DNA of 64,000 nt, from contig JAHHEN010000005.1 in the NCBI GenBank assembly GCA_018982785.1, positions 248,001 to 312,000 of the forward strand, written 5' to 3'. Source of the stretch: Enterococcus innesii (GTDB lineage Bacteria; Bacillota; Bacilli; Lactobacillales; Enterococcaceae). Below are positions 27,780 to 37,271 of this stretch, one piece after another (the stretch's first letter is position 1; every line of letters begins with the position of its first letter). Below the pieces are notes generated by a model. The model did no database searches. It saw only the letters and a list, made by a program, of their open reading frames with translations, and was not told the origin of the DNA. The position numbers and the translations under genes were made by a program.

Positions 27780-28691
27780 TTGAATATTCAACAAATGCGG
27801 ATCGTGCAAGCGATTGCTGACCATGGAAGTTTTCGTGAAGCAGCCAAACGGCTATATCTTTCGCAGCCAAGTCTTTCCCAAGCCGTAAAAGAGTTGGAAA
27901 CAGAATTGGAGGTCCAGCTTTTTGAGCGTACGAATCAAGGCGCCCGCTTAACTGCTGAAGGCTCGGAATTTCTAGACCATGCCCAGCCGATCTTGAGTCA
28001 AGTGGCGCAGCTGCAAACACGTTTTTCCAGCAAGCAAGCAGCGAATCAAACCTTCACTATCGCAAGCCAGCACTATGATTTCACGGCTGGAATTTTCAGT
28101 GAGCTGCTGCAGGAATTTCCCGACTGTCGCCAGTTTCGCCTTTTAGAAACCACGACCTTAAAGGTAATCACGGACGTGCAGCAATATCGAAGTGAATTTG
28201 GGATCCTTTATTTAAATGAGCAAAACCAAGCAGGGTTGGAACGACTATTGCAAGGCGCCCAATTGTCCTTCGAAGCGTTGGGACGGTTTCGCCCCCATGT
28301 CTTTTTGCGAGCGGCTCATCCCTTGACAGAAAAAAGGCAGCTTTCCTTAAGAGATCTCGCCCCTTATCCACAAGTACGCTTTTTGCAAGAAGATGAACGC
28401 TATTCGTTTTTTTCCGAAGATTTGATCGACTTTGCTCCAAGCCCTCAAGTGGTGCATGTCAGTGATCGAGGCACGATGGTCCAGCTATTACAGCAGACGG
28501 ATCTTTATGGAACCGGCTCGGGGATCGTTGCCCAACCAGAACACCAAGGCTTGGCTTTTCTTCCTTTGATCGACGCTTCCGAGGGTGAGATCATCCTCAT
28601 TAAAAAGAACGCTCGCCCGTTATCAGTGATCGGCGAGCATTTCTTAGCAAAATTGCGACAACACCTTGCCGCTTTTCCTACTGATATATAA
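27780..28691 (+). CDS. LysR-family transcriptional regulator
   Basis: 303 residues with N-terminal winged HTH (IQQMRIVQAIADHGSFREAA, LSQPSLSQAVKELE) and a C-terminal effector domain. The start is TTG 27780, 7 nt after AAAGGAGG; the frame continues upstream into non-coding sequence. It follows metQ on the same strand by about 140 nt, so it may sense methionine or a sulfur metabolite; this is inference. Confidence 0.9.
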   Translation: MNIQQMRIVQAIADHGSFREAAKRLYLSQPSLSQAVKELETELEVQLFERTNQGARLTAEGSEFLDHAQPILSQVAQLQTRFSSKQAANQTFTIASQHYDFTAGIFSELLQEFPDCRQFRLLETTTLKVITDVQQYRSEFGILYLNEQNQAGLERLLQGAQLSFEALGRFRPHVFLRAAHPLTEKRQLSLRDLAPYPQVRFLQEDERYSFFSEDLIDFAPSPQVVHVSDRGTMVQLLQQTDLYGTGSGIVAQPEHQGLAFLPLIDASEGEIILIKKNARPLSVIGEHFLAKLRQHLAAFPTDI

Positions 28692-28750
28692 GCGAAGGCC
28701 TCCTCTTCCTACTCCCCATAGATGATTGGCTGCACCTTCGCATTATATTA

Positions 28751-28793
28751 AAAATCCTTGAGCCACTTCCCATGCAGGAGGCTCAAGGATTTT
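28751..28793. terminator. Bidirectional terminator
   Basis: AAAATCCTTGAGCC / GGCTCAAGGATTTT between convergent lysR and the ABC exporter. Confidence 0.9.
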
Positions 28794-28827
28794 CTTTACG
28801 GTTAACGTTGTCGGCAATCACCGCTGA

Positions 28828-30576
28828 TTACAGCTGTTCTGCCTGCATTTGATACATTTGCTGATAGATTCCTTGCCCTTGGACAAGACTCGCATGGGTT
28901 CCCCTTTCCACGATCTTCCCTTGGTCTAGGACCAAGATTTGATCGGCTTGTTTGATCGTTGACAAACGGTGAGCGATCATGAAGGTCGTCCGTCCTTTTT
29001 GCAAGACGGTCATCGCCTTTTGAATGATGGACTCTGTTTCAGTGTCCACATGGCTCGTCGCTTCATCCAGAATCAAGATTTTTGGATCAAAGACCAGCGC
29101 ACGGGCGAAACTGATCAGCTGGCGTTCTCCACTAGAAAACTCATTGCCTTTTTCAACGACTGGATGATGGATGCCTTTTTCATAACGGCTCAAAAGGTAG
29201 TCAGCGCCGACTTGTTTCAAGGCATCGATAATCATCGCTTCGGTGATCGTTGGATCGTTCATTCCGATGTTGCTGGCGATCGTTCCAGTAAATAGATAGG
29301 GATCTTGCATGACGATCGCCATTGAATCTCTTAAACTATGACGATCATAATCAGCGATCACTTGTCCATCCACAACGATTTTTCCCTGCTGTGGATCATA
29401 AAAACGGAACAACAGGTTCAAAATACTCGATTTTCCAGAACCAGTATGACCGACTAAAGCAATGGTCTCTCCTGCGGCAACGTCAAAGTTGATATCGTGC
29501 AAGATCGCTTGCTCAGGGTCGTAGCCAAAGGTCACCTGTTGGAAAGAAACATCGCCATTCGTAACAGTCAGCTGCTCACTTTGTTGTTTTTCAACCGGCT
29601 GATCAGCAAACTCAAAGACCCGCTGTCCAGCAGCTAATGATTGCTGCACGTTGGTGATGGTTTGGACAAGCCCCTCGATGGGATCATACAGGCGGTTGAT
29701 GTAATCAATAAAGGCATACAGCAAACCTGCTGAGATCGCCAAGCGGCCATCAAGGAAAAAGGCGGCCAAGGTCGTGATCAAAATCAAAATCGTTGAATTT
29801 CGCAACAAATTGCCTAATCCCCAAGCGATACTTGAATCGAGTAAGAGGTATTTCCGTCCAGTTTTGAACCATTTCTCTACTGTCTCATTAAATTCTTTCT
29901 GCAACTGCTTTTCTCGTTGGAAGGCTTGGATGATCGCCATTCCTTGGACAAATTCATTTAACTGCCCACTGATTTGTGAGATATATTCCCGCATTGCTAA
30001 ATTGTAACGAGAGGCATATTTGGTATAAAAATGCTGCCAGATGCCCAGAATCGGGATCAAAATCAGCATCGCTGCTCCTAAAGTGCGATTCAAAAGAAAT
30101 AATGCAATAAACGCACCAATGATTTGGATAATGTTGCTTAACAAATTACTGATCACGATCACGTAGAAATTAGACCGCAAGACTTCGGTGTCATTCGTGA
30201 TCCGTGCGACGACCTTGCCGGCTGGAATCTGGTCAAAGTAAGAAACCGGTAATTTGTGCATATGGTCAAAAAGCTGATCCCGCATTTTTTTGACAATACT
30301 GTTGGACATTTTTCGCAATTGTAGCAAGCTGATATAACGAAAAAGGGAACCAATCAAATTGACCAGCAAATACCCAGCGAGTAATTGGATCAAAAGCATC
30401 GTATTTAGGTTTCTGCTGTCAACCGCCGGTGTCATCACTCGGTCGATCAGCTGTTTGGCAATCAGTGGTGAAGTCAGTTCGAGCGCTGCTGCCAGCAACA
30501 GCAAGATCGCGCCCACGGTAAATTGTTTTTTATAATAGCTCAAATACGTGAGCAAGCGCTTAATCGTTGAGAACAC
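28828..30576 (-). CDS. Heterodimeric ABC exporter, canonical-site subunit
   Basis: 582-residue half transporter: six-TM domain (about residues 1-320) then an ATPase with Walker A GHTGSGKSS, signature FSSGERQLISFARAL and Walker B ILILDEATSHVD with the catalytic Glu. It overlaps the upstream partner gene by 17 nt. Together the two form a type IV heterodimeric multidrug exporter of the EfrAB/LmrCD/BmrCD kind; the exact relation cannot be set without alignment. Confidence 0.9.
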   Translation of the reverse strand: MFSTIKRLLTYLSYYKKQFTVGAILLLLAAALELTSPLIAKQLIDRVMTPAVDSRNLNTMLLIQLLAGYLLVNLIGSLFRYISLLQLRKMSNSIVKKMRDQLFDHMHKLPVSYFDQIPAGKVVARITNDTEVLRSNFYVIVISNLLSNIIQIIGAFIALFLLNRTLGAAMLILIPILGIWQHFYTKYASRYNLAMREYISQISGQLNEFVQGMAIIQAFQREKQLQKEFNETVEKWFKTGRKYLLLDSSIAWGLGNLLRNSTILILITTLAAFFLDGRLAISAGLLYAFIDYINRLYDPIEGLVQTITNVQQSLAAGQRVFEFADQPVEKQQSEQLTVTNGDVSFQQVTFGYDPEQAILHDINFDVAAGETIALVGHTGSGKSSILNLLFRFYDPQQGKIVVDGQVIADYDRHSLRDSMAIVMQDPYLFTGTIASNIGMNDPTITEAMIIDALKQVGADYLLSRYEKGIHHPVVEKGNEFSSGERQLISFARALVFDPKILILDEATSHVDTETESIIQKAMTVLQKGRTTFMIAHRLSTIKQADQILVLDQGKIVERGTHASLVQGQGIYQQMYQMQAEQL

Positions 30577-32314
30577 TTGTATCGTCCTCCTTTAACTGTT
30601 GATGGTAATACTGTTCTTGGTACCACCCTGGGGTTTCGATTAACTCCTGATGGGTACCACGCTGTGTGATCCTTCCGTCTTCTAAGACGATGATTTGATC
30701 CGCTTCGGTGATGGCGGACAATCGATGGGTCACGATAATGGAGGTCGGTGCCTGCTTCATCGTTTTCAAATTCGTGATGATGGCTTGTTCCGTTTTGGCA
30801 TCAACTGCCGAAAGGGCATCATCCAGTAAGAGGACTTCACTGTTTCGTAAAAACGCCCGTGCTAAGGACAAGCGTTGTTTTTGTCCACCAGAAAGGGAAA
30901 CGCCTTTCTCACCGACAATCGTTTCGAGCCCTTCTGGCATCCGCTTGATGTCTTCGCTAAAGCAAGCAGCTTCCAGGGCTTCCCACAATACTTCTTCGGA
31001 AGCGTCTGGCTGTCCGAATAACAAGTTCTCGCGAATCGTTCGTGAAAACAAGGTATGTTCTTGCGGTACTTCTGCAAAGTGGTTGCGCACGGCTGTTGTT
31101 TGATAGGCCGTCAAGGGCTGCTCATTGATCAAGGGTACTTGATCAGAGTATGGATAGCGGTGACCGAATTGTCTTAGCAGCGTCGTTTTTCCGCTGCCGG
31201 TCTTCCCAACGATCCCTAAGACTTCTCCACGAGTGATCGTCAAATCCAGTCCTTCTAACACATAGCGAGCTGCTTGTGGGTATTGGAAATGGTATGCTTC
31301 AAAACGGATCGTATTGATGGCTTGCAGGTCGGCTTCGCCTGGCGTTTCTAATTCATCCCCTGTCTGCAGCACTTCATTGATCCGACGCCAGGATGCAGCA
31401 CCTTGCTGCATCACATTCACAAGATCTCCTGCTGAGATCATCGGCCAAACGACCATTGTCAAGTACACTTGGAAAGAAACCATCGCACCAATGGTGATCG
31501 TTTGGTTAGCAACAAGAAACGCCCCGACACCAAAGCTCATCACAAAACTGATCGCTAAGATGATGGTAATCAGCGGCCCAAAACGGGAATCAATCTCAGA
31601 AACGATATTGTTTTTTGCTCGTGTTTCCAGTGTTTTCTTTTGAAACTGATCCGTGGTGGCTCCTTCTAGTCCATAAGCTCGGACGACCCGAATGCCATCA
31701 ATGATCTCCAACACTTCACTGTTCATCTCAGAAACAGAATTCTGCGCTTCCGTAAACGCCTTATCGACTTGCGAGCCCCATTTGAAAATGTAATAGGCTA
31801 AAAGCGGCATTGGAATCAAGGCAATCAAGGTCAATAACCAAGAAACCGTCCCAGCCATCATCGCTACGATAAAGCTTAGATACAAACTAGTATTTAAGAA
31901 AACCATCAGACCATACCCAACGGTCATCCCCATCACTTGGACATCGTCACTGGAACGAGTCATTAAATCACCTGTTCGGAAACGATGGTAAAACGGCGCC
32001 CCCATTTTGAGAAAGTGGCTCATCAATTGTTCCCGTAATTGTTTTTGCAAATCGTAGGAACCAATAAATAAATTAAACGTCCAAACAAATTCCGCCAAAT
32101 ATCCTAACAAGATAGCTCCCGCGAAGAGACTCACATATTGGATCAGTACGGAGTAATCAAAATTATCTTGAATCAACGCATCGATGAACAAGCGCAGAAT
32201 ATAGATCGGTGCAACATACATCGCACTAGCGATCACCATAAAGACGAATACAAAGGTATAGCGCACCTTATGTTCTTTAAAATACGTTGTTAATTGTTTT
32301 AATACATACTTCAT
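30560..32314 (-). CDS. Heterodimeric ABC exporter, degenerate-site subunit
   Basis: 584-residue half transporter with six TM helices, Walker A GKTGSGKTT and signature [15 protein letters not shown]. Walker B is EVLLLDDALSAVD, where Asp replaces the catalytic Glu. Such a degenerate site in one subunit is a mark of heterodimeric exporters. It is first in the operon, preceded by a leader peptide and an intrinsic terminator, which suggests antibiotic-responsive attenuation. Confidence 0.9.
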   Translation of the reverse strand: MKYVLKQLTTYFKEHKVRYTFVFVFMVIASAMYVAPIYILRLFIDALIQDNFDYSVLIQYVSLFAGAILLGYLAEFVWTFNLFIGSYDLQKQLREQLMSHFLKMGAPFYHRFRTGDLMTRSSDDVQVMGMTVGYGLMVFLNTSLYLSFIVAMMAGTVSWLLTLIALIPMPLLAYYIFKWGSQVDKAFTEAQNSVSEMNSEVLEIIDGIRVVRAYGLEGATTDQFQKKTLETRAKNNIVSEIDSRFGPLITIILAISFVMSFGVGAFLVANQTITIGAMVSFQVYLTMVVWPMISAGDLVNVMQQGAASWRRINEVLQTGDELETPGEADLQAINTIRFEAYHFQYPQAARYVLEGLDLTITRGEVLGIVGKTGSGKTTLLRQFGHRYPYSDQVPLINEQPLTAYQTTAVRNHFAEVPQEHTLFSRTIRENLLFGQPDASEEVLWEALEAACFSEDIKRMPEGLETIVGEKGVSLSGGQKQRLSLARAFLRNSEVLLLDDALSAVDAKTEQAIITNLKTMKQAPTSIIVTHRLSAITEADQIIVLEDGRITQRGTHQELIETPGWYQEQYYHQQLKEDDTSVLND

Positions 32315-32345
32315 GTTTTATCCCTCACATTCTAAAAAAGTACAC

Positions 32346-32380
32346 AAAAAAGCTCTGTCCCTTCGGAAAAAGGACAGAGC
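32346..32380 (-). terminator. Attenuator terminator in the leader of the ABC exporter operon
   Basis: Minus-strand stem GCTCTGTCC / GGACAGAGC with six Ts, placed between the leader peptide and the exporter genes, about 30 nt before the exporter start. Confidence 0.85.
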
Positions 32381-32413
32381 ATAAACGTCGTTATTATAGA
32401 CATTATCTGTACA

Positions 32414-32482
32414 CTAATGGTTACCGAATGAGGGATTCACTTTATTCAATTTGGTTGTTTTTTTATCAAATACTTTTTGCAT
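32414..32482 (-). CDS. Leader peptide (22 residues) of the ABC exporter operon
   Basis: ATG at 32482 follows GGAGGG by 6 nt. The peptide begins MQKVFDKKTTKL and ends NPSFGNH. Its codons for Asn-Pro-Ser (AATCCCTC) are complementary over eight bases to the ribosome-site region GAGGGATT, so ribosome position on the leader could change RNA folding before the terminator at 32346-32380. This is the layout of ribosome-mediated attenuation known from bmrB-bmrCD-type drug exporters. The assignment rests on position and signals; the peptide itself is not one I recognise. Confidence 0.7.
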   Translation of the reverse strand: MQKVFDKKTTKLNKVNPSFGNH

Positions 32483-32525
32483 CGTAATCCCTCCTTCTCT
32501 TTTTATTTTGCTGACTACACCTAAC

Positions 32526-32554
32526 ACTTTACAGATAAGTTTCTGAGAATGCAA
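32526..32554 (-). promoter_or_regulatory. Promoter of the ABC exporter operon
   Basis: Minus-strand TTGCAT (32549-32554), 17-nt spacer, TAAAGT (32526-32531). Confidence 0.7.
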
Positions 32555-32776
32555 CAACTTTTATTAATTTTCTTTAAAAAATATTGACTTTTCTAAAAAT
32601 GCGAATGTCAGAACAGTCCTTTTTAACAACCTTTTTTTGAAAACGAATTCCTGTTTTATCCCAAGAGTTGCAAGGATTTTGGCAAAAATAAAAAAACAGA
32701 TGCCCCTCTCTTCAACAAGCGTTGTTTGGTCAGCACACTTGGTTGAAAAAAGTTCCTCTGTTTTCTTACTTCCTGT

Positions 32777-34418
32777 TTATTCTGTGACAGATGCTAGGCG
32801 ATAGGATACTGTTCGTCCAAAAGGAAACACTTGCACCCCTTGCAAACGATCTGTTTTCAAATACGCTACCGCCCCTTGATATAACGGCAAGACGGCTGTA
32901 TCTTCAACGATCAATTGCTTTTCAAGTTCTTTCAATAAGTCCCAACGGGCAGCTGGGTCGTTTGCTAAAGTCGTCCGTGCTTCTGCTAACCCTTGGTCGT
33001 AACTTTCACTGGCATACCCAGAGGTATTCAAGCCACCTGTCGAATCATAAAATTCTAAGAAGTTGATTGGATCCGCGTAATCTGGTGTCCAAGTCCCAAA
33101 GACGAGATCAAATTCACCTTGGGATTGCAAGTCCAAGCGGTTTTGTAAAGGAATCGACTTGGCATCGATGGTTAATCCAGGCAAATTAGTTTCTAACTGT
33201 CCTTGGACAAATTCGATGGTTTTCTTGGCTGCTGCTGTATCTGCCGATAGCAACTCCAAGGTAATCTCGTCTTGTCCTAGCTCTTCTTTGGCTTGCGCCC
33301 AAAGGTCTTGTGCGGCTGCTAGATCATACGGCAGTAAATCGCCGTTTTCTTCACGAAAATCTTGGTCTGTTTCAGGATCTTTGGCAAAGTTGCTTGGCAC
33401 AAAGCCGTTCAATGCAGTGGACCCATCGCCTAAGATATTTTCGGCAAATGCCTCTTTGTCGATGGCTTGTAAAATCGCCTGACGTACCTTGACATTGCCT
33501 GTGACTTCTCGTTTTTGGTTGGCACTTAAATACCCCACCAGCGCCTTTGGCACATAGTTGGCTTGAGCTGAGTTTTGGTATTGCTGCGCGTAAGTATCTG
33601 TCAAGGTGGTGTAGTCCAGTTCCCCTGTTTCAAAAAGGCTCACACCAGTTGCCGTTTCCTTTACTACTTGCACGTCGATCTTGGTCAATTGGACATTCTC
33701 AGCATCCCAATTCAGGATTTTTCGTTAACGTCCATGATTCGTTGGTTCCATTCCACCCTTCGATCAAGAATGGGCCGTTGCCGACAAAATTTTCCGCTGA
33801 CAACCCATAATCGGCGCCTTTTTCTTCAGCAAACGCTTGGTTTTTTGGCATAAAAGGTGTCCCGACCAAAATTTGATCCAGATACGAGATTGGACTTGTC
33901 AATGTTAGCTCTAACGTCTGCTGGTCCAATGCTTTTGCACCTAACTCACTCACCTCAGCGTCCCCTTGACGCACTTGACTGCCATTTTTCAACACATCCA
34001 TTTGATTGCTACTGCTAGAACCGTTCTCTGGATTGGCAACATATTGAAAGGCGTAGACAAAATCATCCGCTGTAACAGGATCGCCATTGCTCCATTTTGC
34101 ATCACGAATGGTGAAGGTATAAACCAGACCATCTTCTGATACCTTAGGCTCTTCAGCTGCCATCGCAAGCTCAGGATCCCCCTCTTGATCCAGACGGTAT
34201 AACCCTTCTGCCACTTGTCCGATCATATCGGAACTATTGACATCCGTGTATTGCCCGCTATCAAGGGTCGATAAGGCGCCAGCGGTTGACACTTGAATCT
34301 CTTGAGCCACGGCGCCTTGCTCCTCTTGCTGTCCAGAATCCGTTGTGGAACTCGTGGTACTGCAGGCACTTAAAACCAATAGTGAGAAAACAGCGATACC
34401 AAACATTTTCTTTTTCAT
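32777..34418 (-). CDS. OppA-family peptide-binding lipoprotein, frameshifted
   Basis: Second family-5 binding protein, about 547 residues after repair. ATG 34418 (MKKKMFGIAV) follows AAGGAGGAG; lipobox LVLSAC lies near residue 18. The frame as read ends at 33699 (TLTKNPELGC) and the rest, from TKIDVQVVKETATGVSLFETG, lies in another frame to 32777. About two added bases near 33711 would give NPEYWDAENVQLTK, the usual family motif. It follows the PuuD-like gene on the same strand. No permease genes adjacent. Its translation start region is complementary to the small-RNA-like repeat. Confidence 0.85.
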
Positions 34419-34446
34419 TTTTCTCCTCCTTGCGTGACCCTCTTTC

Positions 34447-35163
34447 TTACAACACGTCAACGACATACTTGAAAACCGCTTGTTCTTGTAAAAGCGCATC
34501 ATAGGCAAAGTCTGGATGCCATTGAACCGCCAACAAACGCTGACCCACGTGTTCAATGCCTTCAATGATGCCATCAGGACTCCAAGCTGTCTTTTGCAAT
34601 GGACGAGCCAATCGATCCACCGCTTGATGATGAAAGGAATTAACCTTTGTTTTTTGGCCATAGACACGAGCCAACATGCTTTTTTCAGCCGTCGCGATGG
34701 CATGAGTCGGCACTTCTTTCGGAATCGGTGCCTGCATATGAATGATCTCACTGAAGGTACTGATGTCTTGCTGCAGCGTGCCACCGAATGCCACGTTGAC
34801 CAGCTGCATTCCCCGACAAACCGCAAAGATCGGTTTCTGTTGCAGCAGCGCTTCATCGATCAGCGCTAGTTCAAACTCATCCCGTGCCAAAAAGCCACTT
34901 CCAGTTGCATGATGGGCTTCCTGCCCATAAAACTTGGGTGAAACATCTTGTCCACCAGCTAATACCAGTTTATCGATCTGTGAAACATAGTCCTTGGCTG
35001 CAGCTGGCTCACTGATTGGCACGAGCAATGGCAGTCCGCCCACTTGCTGGATCGCTCGCACATACCCTAATGGTGTGTAGGCGATCGGCAAATGATGCAG
35101 CACATCGCCAGCATCTTGCACTTCATTCGCAGCGATCCCTATAATTGGTTTGCTCATCGACAT
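34447..35163 (-). CDS. Class I glutamine amidotransferase-like hydrolase (PuuD/peptidase C26 family)
   Basis: 238 residues. Catalytic Cys in FAVCRGMQLVNV (about residue 116) and His in VQWHPDFAYD. KLVLAGGQDVSPKFYG is the usual oxyanion/substrate segment. The family cleaves gamma-glutamyl bonds, as PuuD does for gamma-glutamyl-GABA. No polyamine or GABA genes adjoin it. It lies 28 nt upstream of the second OppA gene, so both are probably co-transcribed and may deal with a gamma-glutamyl peptide; that link is inference. Confidence 0.85.
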   Translation of the reverse strand: MSMSKPIIGIAANEVQDAGDVLHHLPIAYTPLGYVRAIQQVGGLPLLVPISEPAAAKDYVSQIDKLVLAGGQDVSPKFYGQEAHHATGSGFLARDEFELALIDEALLQQKPIFAVCRGMQLVNVAFGGTLQQDISTFSEIIHMQAPIPKEVPTHAIATAEKSMLARVYGQKTKVNSFHHQAVDRLARPLQKTAWSPDGIIEGIEHVGQRLLAVQWHPDFAYDALLQEQAVFKYVVDVL

Positions 35164-35406
35164 CCCTCCCTGATTAACGATTTTTCAGAAAAAAGCGGCA
35201 TCTAGCAGTTGAACAAGGCAAGCGCCGCTCTTTTTCTCAAGATATGTTTCAACTATTCTAAACCAATCCGCACTTTTTGTGAAACACTATTTTCACTTTC
35301 GCGATCATTTATTACAATCACCATTCTATTTAACCCCCTCTTTGATACGCAATAAAGAACACCGCTAGTCAGATATAGTTGAATTTTACCAATGCTTTCT
35401 CTACGT

Positions 35407-35444
35407 AAAAAAACATGCGAGAAGCCGTTGCTTTCCGCATGTTT
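35407..35444 (-). terminator. Terminator after the SSB-like gene
   Basis: Minus-strand stem AACATGCG / CGCATGTT with seven Ts. Confidence 0.88.
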
Positions 35445-35449
35445 CGTCA

Positions 35450-35902
35450 TTAAAATAATCGATTGTCTTTTAAAAACTCCAGCATCTGTGTTTTTAGGGG
35501 ATCTTTTTCATTACGGATCAACTTTGTTTGCGTCGTTTCATCAAGTGTCGATGGCCGCTTTTTAGGAAAAGGCGCCGCTGGTTCTTCTGCCAACTCTAAG
35601 ATTTGGAAGCTATCCACCACCACTTCTGCCGCACAAAGTCTCTGACCTTCTGGTGTTTCATAAGGACAGCCTTGCAAGTGTCCATTGATTTTGATACTTG
35701 CCCCTTTTTGAGTATACCGTAAAAAGGTCTCTGCCTGCTTTCCATGAATGACGCAAGCAAACCATTCATGGTGCACTTCTTCACTGTTTTGCCATTGAGA
35801 CACAATGACAAGATCAAAACGTACGCCCTGATCGTCCGCCGCATCAAACGCTTCTTTACTAGGCATCTCTGCGATTTTCCCAGTAAGAACCACTTTATTC
35901 AT
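35450..35902 (-). CDS. Single-stranded DNA-binding protein-like (OB fold)
   Basis: 150 residues. The N-terminal OB-fold region reads MNKVVLTGKIAEM, then WFACVIHGKQAETFLRYTQKG and INGHLQGCPYETPEGQRL. The C-terminal tail is not the acidic DDDLPF type, so it is not the main replicative SSB. ATG 35902 is used; a GTG at 35908 has better spacing to GAGG and may be the true start. Single gene with its own terminator. Confidence 0.75.
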   Translation of the reverse strand: MNKVVLTGKIAEMPSKEAFDAADDQGVRFDLVIVSQWQNSEEVHHEWFACVIHGKQAETFLRYTQKGASIKINGHLQGCPYETPEGQRLCAAEVVVDSFQILELAEEPAAPFPKKRPSTLDETTQTKLIRNEKDPLKTQMLEFLKDNRLF

Positions 35903-36108
35903 TGCCACGTTGCATCCTCGCTTTTCTCTCATTTCTTGAGTGATCTTAACTTATGCGACCTATTCTACCACATTCCAAAAAACAAGCAATCAAAGGTCGA
36001 ATGGCTTAAGAAATGCTTTGAACAAAATGAACCAACTCAAAGAATTCGTCTGATCCTGCCAATAATGTGCGATTTTCTGACTGAAAACTTTTCTTTGCCC
36101 CAGACAGC

Positions 36109-36146
36109 AAAAAAACAGTTGGTTCAATCCCCCTCTGAACCAACCG
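36109..36146 (-). terminator. Terminator of ureide operon 1
   Basis: Minus-strand stem GGTTGGTTC / GAACCAAC with seven Ts, after allD1. Confidence 0.85.
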
Positions 36147-36160
36147 TCTTCTGCAGATCT

Positions 36161-37222
36161 TTATTTAGCAAAGGAATCTTGACTACCATAGCGATCAAAA
36201 TGGAGGGTTTCGGTTTCGAGATAATCGATGATCGCTTTGGGGATCATGACCCCTTCTTGCTGGGCTTTTTCAAAGTGTATTTGGCTGATCTCTCCAGGAT
36301 AGTAGACTTGTGATTGCCCTTCTACTGGCGGGATTGCATGCAGCTCAGTCACCATCTGATCGATGCTTTGCTTGAAAGTTTCGGTGTTGGTAAAACGAGA
36401 TAGATCGATCACAAGCAGGAATTGTCCTAAGCGGCGTTTTTCCGTCAAGTCCGCATACATGGAGGTGACCTGTTTACCAAAAGCCAAGCCTAGCATTGAG
36501 CCAGCTAAAATATCCACCATCATCATCAAGCCATATCCTTTAGCACCAGCGATGGGCAATAATCCTTGGACTGCATAAGGATCGGTGGTAGGCAAGCCAT
36601 GCTCGTCTACTGCCCAAGTATCGGGGATCTGCTGTTTCTTCGAGCGAGCGTCCAAAATTTTGCCCCACGCTTGAACCGTTGTCGCCATATCAAAAACCAC
36701 CGGCGGATGATTGGCTCGTGGTGCAGCAAACGCGATTGGATTGGTGCCAAAATAGTTTTCGGTCCCACCAAAAGGCACCGCCATCGGATCCGATTGACAC
36801 ATGGCGATCGCCACTAAGTCGGCTTCAGCAGCCTGTTTGACGTAATACGCCATCGTCCCGCTATGGCTGGTCTGCTCGATTCCTACTGCAGCGATCCCGG
36901 CTTCTTTTGCCAGATGAATGGCGATCGCCATCGCTTCATTGCACACATAATGCCCCATACCGTTATCTCCGTGGAAAATTCCGGTAGCGGCGCCTGTTTT
37001 TTCAAAAGACATGTTTGGTTCCAGCGTGATGCCGCCTTTTACTAAACGCTCGGCATAGTAGTCCATCCGCACGGCACCATGAGAATGGATCCCGCACGCA
37101 TCCGCAAAGGTCAAATGCGCCGCTGTTTCACTGGCAGCGGCTTCTGGCAAACCAGCAGCCAAGAGTTTCTTTTTCATTAATGCTTCTAATTCCAGCAGAG
37201 AACGTCTGCTCATTTCTTCCAT
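36161..37222 (-). CDS. allD: Ureidoglycolate dehydrogenase-like protein (AllD), copy 1
   Basis: 353-residue member of the LDH2/MDH2 family; AllD oxidises (S)-ureidoglycolate to oxalurate with NAD(P). Motifs: DACGIHSHGAVRMDYY, QTSHSGTMAYYV and FGTNPIAFAAPR, closely parallel to copy 2 at 60869-61944. Last gene of operon 1, after the DAACS carrier. Operon 1 lacks allC and allE, so this copy may act on ureidoglycolate from operon 2 or on a related 2-hydroxy acid. Confidence 0.88.
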   Translation of the reverse strand: MEEMSRRSLLELEALMKKKLLAAGLPEAAASETAAHLTFADACGIHSHGAVRMDYYAERLVKGGITLEPNMSFEKTGAATGIFHGDNGMGHYVCNEAMAIAIHLAKEAGIAAVGIEQTSHSGTMAYYVKQAAEADLVAIAMCQSDPMAVPFGGTENYFGTNPIAFAAPRANHPPVVFDMATTVQAWGKILDARSKKQQIPDTWAVDEHGLPTTDPYAVQGLLPIAGAKGYGLMMMVDILAGSMLGLAFGKQVTSMYADLTEKRRLGQFLLVIDLSRFTNTETFKQSIDQMVTELHAIPPVEGQSQVYYPGEISQIHFEKAQQEGVMIPKAIIDYLETETLHFDRYGSQDSFAK

Positions 37223-37271
37223 CTTTTCTCCTCCTTATGAAAAAGAGATGCACGCTTGGCAACGGCTTCTC

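Noticed and set aside
33699-34856. Long N-terminal extension of the second OppA frame
   Set aside because: The extension runs antisense through the PuuD-like gene; the proper start is ATG 34418 with ribosome site and lipobox.
35253-35450. 65-residue frame after the SSB-like gene
   Set aside because: It spans the terminator hairpin of that gene and has no ribosome site.
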